A DNA stretch of 64,000 nt, taken from NCBI GenBank assembly GCA_036874045.1, contig CM072341.1:18302501-18366500 (forward strand), written 5' to 3'. Position 1 is the stretch's first letter, and each line of letters starts with the position of its first letter. The position numbers and the translations under genes were made by a program. Below are positions 1 through 15,000 of the stretch, piece by piece. This DNA is from Cymodocea nodosa. Taxonomy: Eukaryota > Streptophyta > Magnoliopsida > Alismatales > Cymodoceaceae. Below the pieces are notes generated by a model, which saw only the letters and a list, made by a program, of their open reading frames with translations, was not told where the DNA came from and did no database searches.

Positions 1-3000
1 GATACTCAGGCAAATCTAGCTGGTTGAAACTGCCCAAGCATGAAAAACATCAGTCAGTCAGAAAGCAACTGAAAGGAAATTCATGCAAGGGGTGGTGGTC
101 GTAATGTAACGTAACCAGTAATAATTTTTAAAATTAATGCTTACCATGTGTGAGCTGAAGGAAGACGATCAGGACTCCCATAGGCCTTGTGAATTTGGAA
201 TCTTTGGGGGCCCGAAATTCCTTGAAGGGCACTAAAACCTTCTAAAGGTACCTGAGTGCATAAACAAGGGGGATACTTGCATAAACATAATTATTCAAAG
301 AAAAATTGATAAAATTTCCAGATCTAATTGATAAATATGAAAAAATTTATAAGAATCATATTTATCTTGCATGTAAAGGTGTAAATTACATTCATACTCA
401 GATCAATTAACTACGGTCAGGGTTTTGGACGATGATATCTCACACTTTCCACAGTAAGACACCTATGCTACGCTAATATAATTCAGCTAAACGGCTTTGG
501 TATTTTTTGAATGTAGCGTTTAGTATAGAGAAGGATACACGGTGAAGGTTTTTAAATACTTTTTAGACAACATGAAAGAGAAAATACACCTTTGAAGTGC
601 CGGTGACAAATTGCAGTAGCTGAGCTTTGTCCTCTTTGCTAAACCCTTGAACCACCCCCCAGAACCACTGGATGACAGGAGATGCAATGCTGTATCCAGA
701 GTACTCAGTGTTTGCCCTTAGGTCATCCACTAAAAAACACACGGTGAGAAGAATTTAGAACGTCTAAACACTTGAAAAGTTGAAAAATAGAATAAAGAAC
801 ATGAATTCAGTGTTTGATGACTGACAGTCTATGTCGGGAAGCCCACTGATCAGCAATTCCAGCTCTTTGTCATTAAAGATGGATATCAATTCTTTTGGAA
901 TCAAGTCATTGAAACCTTCCATGAATGCATTTATCTGGGGACGGATGGCAGTTGTTAGCCTGTGCTCTGCCACAAGATCAACATACTCGTGCTTGTTCTC
1001 TTCTGTAACTCTTACATTCCGCCCTCCAGGAATCAATTCATAATCAGTTACCTGAAACAATTAGACTTTTTGTTATACATAAGACAGGTAAAAAAACACA
1101 GGAAAACTACATTCACAGTTTCACATAGTTCGTGGCATAATGCATAACCAATAATCAATATCCACCTTGTGAAGTTAGCACATTAATCATTTCCCACCAT
1201 CTAGTCTTCACCGTAGTGCATAACCAAAAAATATTACAAATCAGTGAACCAAAAAATCCAAAAAAGAATTTGTGTAAGATGAACCTATCAAAAAAATCCA
1301 TATGATATTCCATGCTTTTTCCTTCAAAATAGAAACAACAGTTCTTTTCCCATCATTATTTGAGGAAGTGTTTAGCACTTTAGAAATGTATATGGTAAAA
1401 TCAGCCAAATGTTGTTTGCAACTATTAGAAATCCCTCCATTTATCAACACCAAACATAGAAATAAGGATCAAACAAAACAATAAACAGCATAAGCTAATA
1501 CCTCAGCCCTCTCATACAATATAAGTTTCTCTTCATCGGCATCAATGCTGAAAGTGAGTCCTAGCACATCACTTATGTCATTCTGCATATTCAAAACTAG
1601 GTGGTAACAACCAATAATAGCTGATAGTTGTAATAACTGATAAGCAACAAATTTAGATAAAAAGATATAGATATGAAGCAGCTCAAACCTCAAGCATCCA
1701 TTTTAAGTTCTTAAAATAGTCCGGGTCTATAGCCTCTATATCATGATAAGTGACTTTGACACCAAGAATATGCTTGTAGAAAGATCGAGTGAAATGCACG
1801 TCAAGAAGTTGACCATCAAACAAAGCTTTGCCAACCTGAAAATGTATACATCTCAGTACAAGAATAAGTTATTGGGCTGAGTACGGGAAAACGCAAATGA
1901 TAAAGGCATACTCACCACTCGTCCAACAAACCTAAAATATGACAAATGTTCTGTTTGGAAAACAGAATTGGGATTTGGCTGAAAAGTTGATTCATTGCCT
2001 ACTGTTGTAAAAAGTAGAGCACCCTTATCAAAAACAACACGGGAAAGCAATTGATACCATTCCCTTGTAAGTCCACCAGCATCAATACCTTCCTCCCCTT
2101 GAAAATGAACAGTCAATCTACCCTTCAGATCTTGAGGTGATCGCATGCGAAGTTGGTTATATGAATCCTCAAGAATGTAAGCCCTTCTGACTGAAATTCT
2201 CAGGGGACCATGATGGTGATCATGCTGATGCTTTATTTTAGACCTAAAGTGAGTTCTCTTGTTGTCAAAATCAATGAAACGTGGGACTTTAAGCAATAGT
2301 GAGAATGACTTCTCAAGTAACCCTGGATTTTGTCTAAGGAATGCATTCAACATCTTTTTGTGCTTTTCCGAAAATTTCACAAAGGCTAGGTGTTTCTCAT
2401 CTACTTTACCCACATTTCCTGTTAATTTGTTCACAGGTGCAGAACCAGAAGCATTGTCATTATCAGAAACTATTGTTGAACTAAAATCATGGACACCAAC
2501 CGACTGACCAGGATATAACTTCTCACAGGCCACAAAGAAAGACTCTATGTAGGGTAGGATGCTTTGGGTGCCCATTGGAAGTGGAGGTGCTCCACCTGTG
2601 CTTAACAAGACAGCATTTGCTGGTGTAGCATCCACTATAGAGTCTGATGAACATTCAATTTTGCCGATACAGTTGCTTAACTCTGACCATAGAGGTTCTA
2701 ATGCTGCATTTAAGCTCCATACTTGAGAAATGATCTCTTTGTCGCCTTTTTCAGGGTGCAGTCGAAAATCTTTTTCTTTAACATGTAATGTTGTGATGAG
2801 AGAGCATAAGGCCTGCAGAACCCTTAAAATGGCAGTGCCATCACTAGATGATGAGCTGATTAGCTTCTCTGTTTCTTCAAACATAAGTAGTTCACTCATT
2901 CCAGACACAGACAATTTTTTAATGGAATCTGCAAGCTCTATGACAAACAATTGACGGTGATCTGGAACAATGGCAACTAATCTCTTTAATACTTCAGCCA

Positions 3001-6000
3001 CAAGAGAATACACACCATCAGACAATCTGCAAAATAGTCCACAGGTGGAAACATATTATCAAATGACAAATTAAGTCCTGCTAAATAATACATAAATAAT
3101 TTTCTAAATTCTAAGCAGTTTTTCTAGAACCAAAAGAAAGCCATACAACGTAAGAAATTTATAATAACTACGAAATCACATTTCACTTTTCACAAATCAG
3201 ATATTTAATGTATGCTTTTCAGAAAAAACCACTTCATAATTAATATAACTGAAATGCTTTATCAAGCATAATATTCTGCTTGCAAATACTTGCAGTAAGG
3301 GAACACATGCAAGACAATACAAAGCTATTGACAATAGCCAACGCATTTAACTCCAAAAAAAGTGTGTATGCTTAAAAGCCTCATCATAAAACTTGAGACA
3401 TCCTGACAATACAGTGATACAGTCCAGCAAACAATATCAGAATAAAGAAAACAGAGCATACCCCTCGTGTGCAAGCAAGGAGCATAGTTGACGAAGGTCT
3501 GGTTGAGGTAAGTTGAGGAAGGCATATGTATCATTTGCAGTATCTGCATTAGAAACAGAAGTAATGTTTGTGGTGTCAGCCGCTGATTTGATCTCCCTTC
3601 CAGACGTTCCAACAGCATTGGCACTGACTGGAGCCTCTAGCATGGCAACCTCAGAACCAGAAGTCTTCTCAGAAGCCATTTCAGTTTTGTTTGATATGGT
3701 TAGCTTTGCCTGAGCATTGGCAATAACAACCTCTAAAAGGTTCATTAGCTGAAATAAAACAAAAGACAGGACAACACCATCATTACAAAAAATCCTTTGC
3801 AAAACTGCAAAATGAACAGCAAAAAGAACAAGAAAATAACAATTTACCTGCTCAAGATGAGCTACACTCCTAAGATACAAAGGCTGGCTCAAGAGACGTA
3901 AAAGCAAGATAATAGACAAATCACCCTTTTTAACTTCGGTATTATCTTCTTCCATAACTGCTATAGCTTTCCCATGCCCTTGATCAGCAGAATATGCTTG
4001 CAAACTTGGCAGTTCAAGTTGAAGCAACAGTGTTGCAACGTTAGGGTGATTTCGGGCTAAGTATGTCAGAGTTTCTAAAACACGTCTAGACACCAAAGGA
4101 GGCACCCCTACAGAGATTACAATAAGTAAAAATAGTTATGAAAAAATGATATTGATTTATTAATTTCTTGCTCCAGTAGATTGTTACTGATCTACTCAGG
4201 AACCATACAACAGCAAAAGATTCTTCCCTTTGAACCACTCCAGTAAACTTCTGATATGCTTCATCTAATAAAGGCATATGCTCAGATGATTAGAAGCAAA
4301 AATTACTAAAATAATTCAATATTCATACCATTTGAGTGTTGGGGGCGAGAATATACAATATAACTCTGACAGCCATATAATCGATATGATGATTCTGCAA
4401 CACCATTGGCAGACGTAGAAGCAGCCAGGTCTGGCATGTCAAGCATCAACATATCCATAAAGAGATGCACTAGGGATGATCTAGTTTCACGATGAGCACA
4501 CAAATTCAGAAGCAGCCTCTGAAACTGGCCCTTGTATAGAGGCTGCATGTACACACAAAAATCAGATATGGATTTTTTCTGCAAACCATTGACACAAAAA
4601 AAAAAAATATTAAAAGTTTTGAAGTTACTTGAACAACACGAAGCAACCGGATCATTGCTTTTAGTGCTTCTACATCAACAAGTGGAGTACCTTCAGCTTC
4701 AACCAATTTGTTCCCCAAAGACCTGTGTGAACCAGCAGCTCCAACTCTCTCAATACTGGAACCAACAGTATCATTCCTGGAAGATTCACCACGTTGACTT
4801 CTTGGATATGTTCCAAATATTCTACCACCATGATAGCGGTGTGCAAATCTTTCACGCAGCATATTAGCTTCAGCAACAAGCGCAGGCGTGAGGTTAGCCA
4901 GAACAGCATCTGGCGAGGTTAAAAGAACCTGAAAATGAAAACATGTGCATATAAATAAAGTATAACACAAGTGACATAAATCTCTGTTCCACAGAACTGA
5001 TGTTTCTAGAAATTAACCGCACAGAAGAAAATACTGTAGAATGATGTGTTACCTCTTCTCTCAAATCTGAAGGAAATGTAGCAATTATTGAAACGGTATC
5101 CATTTCAACTGGCTGTCCCTCTAGTTCTTGGGTTTGGTTTGATCTTTGTGCTTGTTGCTGTGCCACCACCTCTGTACGAATATCAGGTGGAAGAGCAGCA
5201 AGAAATTCAGGATCAATATCCTCAGAGGCATGAGGTTGGTCATTTGAAGGTTGCTCTACTTGTTGATTCTGTTGAACAGAGAGGACTTCAGCTCGTAACT
5301 CTTCAGGAAGAGCCTCCAAAAAGGTTGGATCGATCACACCAGCTTCACCATTTCTATTAGTTTGTTGCTCCTCGTGTGGATTACCTTGTCCACTTTCCTC
5401 ATTAGAACGTTGTGGGAGTGGAACTTCGCTAACACTCTCAAGAGACATGTCTCTGCTACCAAGTGGCATTGTGCTGCCTGTTGACCTTCTTGCCCGCATT
5501 TGATGCAAATCTCCTTGGCGTTCTCCTCCATCATCATGGCCATCAACACTTCCTATCTCAACTTCCAAGCTACGAAGACTCTCTCCTAAAGTGGCACTGC
5601 TACCACCACTTTCAAGACTAACAGCCTCAACATCCCGTCCAGTTCCATCACTTCGTTCATACTGCATACCAATAACTTGCCCATTTGAATTGCCAACATC
5701 CTGTACTTGAAGATGGCAACCATCAGCATTAGCAGTCCTAGTGGTTTCTGCCCCAGAATCGGGTTGTGAAGAAACCACATTTCTATCAGTTGCAACATTG
5801 TCAGCATGGATCTCATCCTTTAAGGCACCTACTTGTTCACTTGATTGATTGGCTTCACCTTGATCTTGAGGATGGCTTGCAGAAACAGCTTGCTCAGAAG
5901 TCTGCTCAGTTGTAGGCTGTCTAAGCTGGTACACAAGCAATTCCTCAATGCCCTGTGGTAGCATTGTGGCACTAGACCTACCACGCTGACGGCTATTATC

Positions 6001-9000
6001 TATCCACATATTAAAGCGATGCCCATGCCGACCATTTCTGGAAGACTGGAAAACAGCATCCAACCGTGATGTACTTTCCAAGTTTCTATCTGAGAAAGCT
6101 GCTTCAATAGTATTTTCTGAGAGCAATGTAATAGTACAAAGAAATAAAATCTATCAGAGACAGATTCCAGAGACAAACAATGACTGGAAAAAAAAAAGCA
6201 ACATATTCCACCTGATTGTCTATGATGAGCAACATGCCTTAAAGAAGATGGATCAATCAGAAGTGAATGTTCAGATGGATCACCAAACCCACCAGATCTA
6301 CCTATTAGACTCTGAATAGATGCATTCCGGTCATGGCGTCTTGATCCAAAACCCTCAAGAGGCATCACTCTTAACAACTCATTTGAGAAATTACTCCCTT
6401 CAGCATCAATTAACTCAATCTGATCAAAAACATTTATGCCATTCATACCTTCTTCAACCCGCAATATAACTCCATCTTCATCATCATCATCATCATCATC
6501 TTCTTCTTCTTCATCATCATCATCATCATCATCATCTTCTTCTTCTTCTTCTTCCTCCAATACATCATCATCAAATTCATCAATCTCATGTTCATCATGA
6601 TGTATCTCAGGTTGTAACATATTGTGTGCATCATCACCTTCTAGTTCATTATTTTCATCATCATCCTCATCAACTTCTCCATCGTCCCCAGACATCTCAT
6701 CATCTTCTTCATCATTCAAATTGTCAACATTGTGTGGGATGTCAAAAGTGATCTCAACATTTGCAATACCATCATTATCAGCATTTCTATCCGCATCAGA
6801 TGGCTCATGCATGAAATAGTCCTCTGCTTCAGGAACAAAACCACCATCTAAGTTGTGATCATGTTCCATAGCATCAATGTCAGAATCAGAACTACCTGAG
6901 TTTTGACGAGCATGAGGAGATTCACTTTGATCAGCTTGAGGAGAGGCTTCCAAAAACTGGAATCTGTTTCCATTATCAATTCTATTCTGATCACTAGCAG
7001 CATTAATAGAGGAACCTTGCATTGCTGAATCAGGATTTGAAGAACGTGTGTGTTCTTTGGTTACCAATTCAAGAACCTTGACAATTCCAGTGACAATTTT
7101 TGGAGAATCAGCATGATCCAAATCCAGAAGTTGAAGAATTTGGGTCAGTGACCAAACTAACCCAACATCTATGAAAGCCATTGAAGCTTCTGTGGAAACA
7201 TATGAACCAGTAGAACTTCGTGCAACAAGTATATCATTAAGTAAATCAATAAAAGCATGCATCTTATTGTCTGGTACAACGCAACTTTCAGATGGCTCAA
7301 GAACTTCTCCAAAAATATTGTGGACTTCACTCAAGATTCTCTTCCTGCCCTCAGCCGTACGAATGGATGAAGCCACCAAAAATTGTTTTGCTCTATTTGC
7401 TAATCTTTGCCTCCAATCACTCTCTGCTTTCTTGTCCTTCTTAGGAATCTTTAAGTAGGGAAGAAATATATGAAGAATAAATTGGAATATCCCACCAGGG
7501 ACATGAATACCAACTTCTGTGTCTTTGCGAAGTAGAACTTGCACAGATGCGGAATAAGTCAATACTATCTCAGTCAACAATTTCAAAACAAAAACCAATT
7601 TGGCGATTGCAACTTTGTTAGCTTCAGATGAATGGGCAACAGTTTTTCCCTTCCCCTTAACAGAAGTAGAATCAATATCCATATCTGCTAAAGGAGTACC
7701 AAGAACACCATCAACTGGATCATCATCTCTCATAGAAAGGTCAAACTTTGTAACATGCTCCAACAAAATCTCAATTGCATGGATAAAACTCTGGGGGGAT
7801 CTACGATGAACCTTACTATTTTTACTATTTACATCAGCTGTGGGTTGCTTATCCTTTTCAACTACCTTCTCCCCATCATTGACTTTCTCCTTATCATGAT
7901 CTTTCAGCAGCACAACATATGGTCTTTCTCCTGTCATCTCAATATGGCATACAGACTGAGCAGCTTTTATAAAAACTACTGGATCCCGGGAAATGACAGG
8001 GGACAGATTCTGAACAAAACTTCTGGGTGTAGCTCTATCACTGGAATGTCTACTTGAAGCCGAAGCAAGGCTATGTCGTATCTCTGACTCCATTGCTTGT
8101 TGAAGGGTCTGGGGATCCTCAACAATATGCCGAATAATAGCAGCAGCCACATTATCAAAGCCAGAAAACAGACACTTAGTTGGCAGACTAAGAAGTGCAG
8201 ATAACCCACCTGAATCAAGGAAACAAACTGCAAGAGAATGCACTTTTGTCAATGTTGCACACAGCTGTAAGACTACATGCATTGTGTCCGAAGACAGCTT
8301 GATCTTTATGCATTTGCAAGCTATATCAATAAGCCTTTTCTGATCATGTCCTCCCAAGGTTCCAGAAGCCATCCCCAAGGATAACTGCAAATCATTCTGA
8401 TTGTTCTCACTTACAGCAAGGTATGGTGAATGGCTGTGTCCATCCCTTTTTGTTTTCTCTGATACCAGAACTTCAGCACTCAACTTTGGATCAAACTGTA
8501 ACATCAAATCAACTGTAAGAAAAGATGCTGTCACCCACTTTGGAACATCAATCTTGTCAGTTTCACATACTGTTTGTTCCCATTGAGAAAGAAGATCCAA
8601 AGAAATGTTAGCTAGACCACTTTTTAAAGCAATCTCACGAGCAGTTGCATCTTCATGAAGGATTAAGGCAAGAACATGGAAATGAGCAGAAAGAACCTTG
8701 TTGCTTACAACAGATAAAACACGACAATCTCTTAATCTGTCAATGAGAGAATGGAGAACTCTTGTCCGAAATTCACCATCATTTTGTGCAGATATAGCCA
8801 TAAGAAGATGCTTGAGAGGAAATGCAAAGGATTCATTTACTTGCAAAAGTTTAACACATGCAGGCAATAGCTCATCTATTGGAGGAATCTGAACCAATTC
8901 CACTTGATGGACAGCATCAACAACATTGCTCACATCTTCATTCAAAGGTGTGCCAGCATTACCCAGAGACAGTTTGAGAGCATGGTCAAGTTCATCTTCT

Positions 9001-12000
9001 TCAGCTTCTTCTGGATGTGAGAATAACCAATCTGTTGCCAACTCAACACTGTTTGTGCCAACCTGTCTAAGAGCTTCTTCTGCCCTGGACCTGGAAAAAC
9101 CCATTTCTGTAATCAACAAAATTGTAGACTCATCGAGAGGAGGCCCAATTCTGCGTGTTTCATTGTTACCACTGTTGTTCCTAACTTCAACACCAGAATA
9201 GACATGCCTAATGATTGAAATAATTGTTGTAATAAATTCATAGTTGCACTCATAGAAACGGGAGTGATTCCAAATAGGAAGCACCACTTCCAACACTTTA
9301 GATTGAAGTACCTTAACAAATGCTTCAGCATCCCTAGGAAATGGTGTGTCTCCACTGATGAGAGGCTGTTCAAGCAGCTGCTTGTTGGAGGAAGTTATGA
9401 TGAAAGAAGATGTGACTAGGTGATCCATCAGCGTGCCATAGCTAGCCAGTGGACCATGTATCCAAGAATTTTCCTTTTCTTTTATCAGATCTTGTTTGGA
9501 ATCATCATCATCCATCTCCATAGAAGAAGAGAGTCCCTTGTTAATGGAAAACAGCAGCTGACTGGTAGCTTCAAAGGTTGTTAAGACACCATCAACAACA
9601 CCACGTGCAAAAAAGCAATTCAACATAATAGGATTACAGGAGTCTGATCTGTCTAGTAAAATATTATCAATGAAATCAATGACCATACCAAGATAACGAC
9701 ATTTTGTTGACACTGACACCTTTGTTTCAGATGAGAGACCCACAGGGCCCCTAAAGTTCAAGTGATCCAACACAATGGATGCAAATATGGAAACAACAGA
9801 CTTAACAGAAGAAGACAAATTTATGGAACCACTCCATCGCTGAGAAGAAATAAGCATTGACTTTCCCAACTCCAAAAATAGATGATTGATATGATAACAA
9901 AGTGATCTTGTCATGTCACAACAAGAAGAATAATAAGATTTCTTCTTATCAACATCTTTTTTACTGGTAGATTCCAAATCTCGGAAGTTAGAGTTACCAG
10001 GCCGTGAACCTTGTGCAAGTTGTGAATCTACAGGGGTATCTAGATCCAGACTCCTTAAATTGGTAGCAGCATGGTTGATATCACGATACATGCTTGTAAG
10101 CTCAAAGAACTGAGATTCTAGACTCCACCCAGATAACCACCTTCTCAATAATGGATCAATGCACTGATGATGGGAACTAAATCTTTGCTCTTCATTATTG
10201 TTCAGACAGGCATCTGAACTTTGTGCTCCACCAGTCGAGGAAGATCTACCAAACTCCATCTCCAACTTTGAATCCTCAAGAAGTGCAATCTGCCACAGAA
10301 CTTCACGATGAACCTGTCCAATATCTTCAAGAATATCCTTACTTCCATTTCCAAATTCTGTAAGCAATGCAGCTATCCAGCGATTGTCTTTAGAGGCACC
10401 CAAGAATAATAGAAATTCAATCACAAAAAGAGGAGAGAATATTCCATTATTGGGTACAGCATTAGGATCCAGAAAAAATGAACCACATGTTTTTGCAAAC
10501 ATAGATAAAGCTTGTTTAAGATGAGTCCTAAGAGCAAAACAAAAGGCAAGTGCAAGAGGAGCTGAATGATGTTGTGTAAACCCCTTAAACACCACAGTAC
10601 TATGAAGTGCAATAGGCATCCCTTCAGATGACTGTGCAATGCAAGGTTGTAGAAGAAGTTTTATCAAAACCTCAATCCCCTTTTTCTCCACAAACAACCT
10701 ACAAGTTTCAGAATTCTCCACTGCTCGGTGGACCAATACCATCACATGGAAAATGCATAACTGAAGAAATTGTTCATTACTAATAGTGTCTCCATCTGAA
10801 TCCATGGAATCCACTAAATTGTGCCCTCTATTTTCCTTGTCTTCAACATCCAAATCCATTGCAGTATCCTCATTGACTTTATCAATTGAATCATACAATT
10901 TTCTATCATCCATGGAAGCAAGTTTAGTGATGATTTCAATAATAATATCTATGCCTATACTCCTTAAAGAAGATACGTGACGAAGAAGCTCCTCCACAGC
11001 ATTTGCTAAAAGGACAACTCCTTCATTCATTGCCATCAAGTATTTCTTAGTTGTAAAAACATCTACAAGAAATCTCAAGACAGCAGCCTCTTTAACAGCT
11101 TCCAGGCCTTTAACATTTAGACAGATAGCACCCAGAGCCCTAGGAATACAGATGAGTGCTTTCGAAGATGGGAGCACCCCAGAAACTGAGGACAGAAATG
11201 CTTCAGGAAGGCCAAGCTCATGCAAAATTGGAAAGCATGTTGGATCCCTATGAATGATTTCACTCATAAGAGTCACTGCAGCAAAATATACATCACCTCC
11301 AAAACTATTTGCACTGCAAAAAATCAAAGATAAAGAAACTGGCAAAGAGTTATCATTAGAGTTCTGGGTCCTTGCAGACATTGCAGGAGTATAACTTGCA
11401 GATCCAAGTGCCTTCAGCAAAACCTTAATAAGACTCCTACAAGTGTAGATACAATCACCATGAAATTTTGATGATTCACCAAGAACCACATCACTGCTAC
11501 CTTCACCACCAGCACCAACTCTGTTAACTTCAATTTGTAATCTTTGAGACAAAAGTTCTACTCCCCCAAGATCCCTGAACAAGGAAACAGCAGGATTGCT
11601 GTACTCCATGACCTTTTGAAGAGTCTTAACAGCAAGACAGACAAGGTGGAGATGAATGGAGTTTTTATTCTGAATTAGAGATAAAAGTGGGGGAACTATT
11701 CCTGATCCCCTGACAGCACTACCAGAACTTGACGACAAAACATGAAACAAGAAAAATTGCAAAAGTGCTTCAAGAAATATTACTGAAGAAGGATCATTCT
11801 GGATATTCAGAGATGATATTGCCTTCTGAAGAACTGTCAAGAGAACCATGCGGTTTCCCCCAGGAGAGACAATGCTTGAGCCACTGAGAATCCTTGCTCG
11901 TTCATGTGATAATGCATATGCTGCCAATTCAGCTCCTAAGGCAAACATGGCAAGTCCCTTTATGGTGTCAGGTACAGAAACATCTGAGCAGACAAGTCTA

Positions 12001-15000
12001 ATTAGCTCATTTGTGTACTCAGGTTCATTAGCAAAAAAAGATACAAGTTCATCATGGGCATCATTAGACTGAACTAAGACTATGAAAGCAAGAATGCAAA
12101 TCCTGCTGTATAAGCTGCATACTCGTGGTAAACGAAAAGCATGAGCATATCTGATCCTTGTAAGTAACGAGAACCTATGCTCCATGGGCACACTGTACTG
12201 ATCAATACACTGTTTGAGAAGTGTTAAGTCATCCTCCTTTCTAAGATGCAAATCTGGGATATGTATGACATGCATACAAGAGTTTTTCCCCTTGTTATCT
12301 AGTTGTTCATTACTCTGTGATGGCACACCACGAAATTCAAAATGAAGTGTTGATCCCATGCGATACTGACTGCCATTGCAGTTATCTTCCACATCTGAAG
12401 GAAACAAGCAAAACCCAGTATGCTGACCTTTTTCGTTAGCCACAACACAAGAAAACAAGCCTAATCCTTCTTCCTTGCTTCCCCACCCTTGAGCTAGTGA
12501 CATAAGATGATTGTTCACAGAGCCGCACCCAATTGATTTTCCACTTCCATGTAGCTTGGATGGATTTATTTTGACCAACACAGACAGGGTCTCTAGTGCA
12601 GCTATAATAATCTCTGGATCAGTTGAAGCAAGTAGAAGCTTGAAGTGCTGTTATTTTTATTTGGGTTGGGAGAAAAGAAGAATATCAGATTAAACAAACA
12701 ATACAACATGAAGTAAAAAACCAGCAACATTGATTCAAAAGAAGAACATCTACCTCAAGGCCATCAAAGGAACTCTTGTTATGACAGTTTGCCAAAATAA
12801 TTCGCATAACTCTCAAAATTTGCATGATAGAATGCTTTGGAAATATATTCTCATCAAAAATAGTATCAGTTAAAAGAAGATCTTTCCTGCATGATAGATA
12901 TGTTTTAAAATACGTGTCAAAATGCAGGAACAGTGGCCTCCAGTGATGAAAATTTCCCTGAAAAAACATTTTTTAGAAAAAGAAAGATTCAAAGTCACAT
13001 TTGTCAGAAATAACTAGCAGTACCTTGCCATAATCCCAATGGAAGCCTGAAAGGGGTATATCTATGTCAATTAAAGGGCACTTCATGACCCTATCAATGA
13101 ATGCCTTGACATTAGTTGGCTACAAACATGAATAAAATAGATTAGATACTAGAAAAAAGATGAAATCAACAAAAAGAAACAAAAAATTCAAAAAATGAAC
13201 TGAAATAATGACAATAAACAAAGATCCAGAGCATTACATCAGGATCAACCATGCAAATTTAAGAAAGAAGAGGCTGCAAGAACTTTAGTAGTTTCCAAGA
13301 ACATATATACTCTAAGAATACATTATGAATAGATAACAAGATAAACTAGATAAATAAAAAATGCCAATACACGCACACTCATGGAACATATATTTTGTGT
13401 GTAGAACCTCAAAATAAAACTTTTTAAGTAAACCAGTACAAGTATAAAATTATTTTCTTTTTATATTATGACGTCATATTTCTTTTGCATTATGACATTG
13501 TATGTTTTAGTATCACAATATGATTTTACACATTTTAGTTTCAATTTTAGGTAACTTTAAATATGGAGGTCATCCCTTCATAAAAGTTAAGCATTTTTTA
13601 GCAAGAATTTTTTTCTAATTTCTATGCATTTATTTGCCATTATTTTCCTAGATCAAAGGAAAAACACCATCACTTCTAAATCATTACTACTTTAAGGGGG
13701 AGTTTGTGCACTTGGAATCTGACGTAATTGAAAATTTTTTCCGTCAGATTCTGAGTCATGAGGTATTTGTGCATTTTGGAATTCAAATTCCTTAGGAATT
13801 TGAATTCCAATCATGTGTAAAGGTTGGGAAAATGAATTCTCAACCTAAAAGGTCGGAATTCATTTTCCAAAAGATCGCTCAACGCTCACCCTTGCCTGTT
13901 GAAGTATATATTGTTAATATTTTTTAATTAATTAATTATTTTAATATATTTTTTTATTAAAAATAAAATATTAATTATTTTATTATTATTAATATTATTT
14001 AATTTATAATATTAAAATCATAAATATTATTTAATTTTATTATTATTATTATTTTATTTATTATATTATTTAATATATAATATCAAAATTTTAAAAACTA
14101 TATAATTTTCCTAACTTTCTGTGGCTAACACAAACGAAGTCTTAAAAGTCATTTATAGCTAATAGAATGTTCAGAATTATATTTTTTTATAATCAAAGTA
14201 TTTCAATAATTATTTATTATTTACTTTCATTTATTCACTTCATAATAATTATATTTTTAAAAAAGTTATTTATTATTACATTACGAGGAATATAGAATTT
14301 ATAATTAACCTTTTATTGTTTTAAACATGTATTATAACTAAAAAGTTATCAATTTTTGTAATTTTTGATTTATTTTATATAATGATATACTTAATTAATT
14401 GATAAATGATATATAAACATTTAATTTAATAATATGTTCATTTATTAATGTAAGTAATTCATTTCTTGATTAATTACATTTTCACTAATTACTTTAATTC
14501 ATTACTTAACTTTATTAAAAATCAATTCTATTCAATTCCATTCAATTCTATCATGTGCACAAACACCTAAATTTCAATTTCTGTCAAATTCCTAAACGTG
14601 CACAAACACCTAGATTTTGAATTCTTTCCATCAAATTCTGTAGAATTGAAATTCCGTTAGAATTCAAATTTTGCGGAATTCAAATTCTAGGTGCACAAAC
14701 AGGCCCTAAGGTGAAAATTGATGGATTGTGATTTTAGGAAGAAGAAAGGTACAATGCTCTTTATTTGGGCCATTGAATCTGCAATAATCAACTTTTTCTG
14801 ACATTGGTGGATTAGGTTTGGTGCTTGAATGTATGGGGTTTCTTTTGCTTAAAAGGCTGTTTTAACCTTCTAGGGGGTTTGAATGCATGGGGTTCCTTTT
14901 TTCTTAAAAAAACATTTTTGAATGTGTGGGTTTCAACTGAGGAAGAAACAAATATCATTTCACCCCATTCTTAGTAACATGGTCAAGGATATTTCCTCAA

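Noticed and set aside
4107..4328. Open minus-strand frame between UPL exons 7 and 8 ([16 protein letters not shown])
   Set aside because: Direct splicing of 4329 to 4107 restores the family sequence ([11 protein letters not shown]) in frame; the open frame is intronic.
6443..6637. Met/Lys-rich minus-strand ORF
   Set aside because: It is an out-of-frame shadow of the Asp/Glu trinucleotide repeat in the UPL exon.
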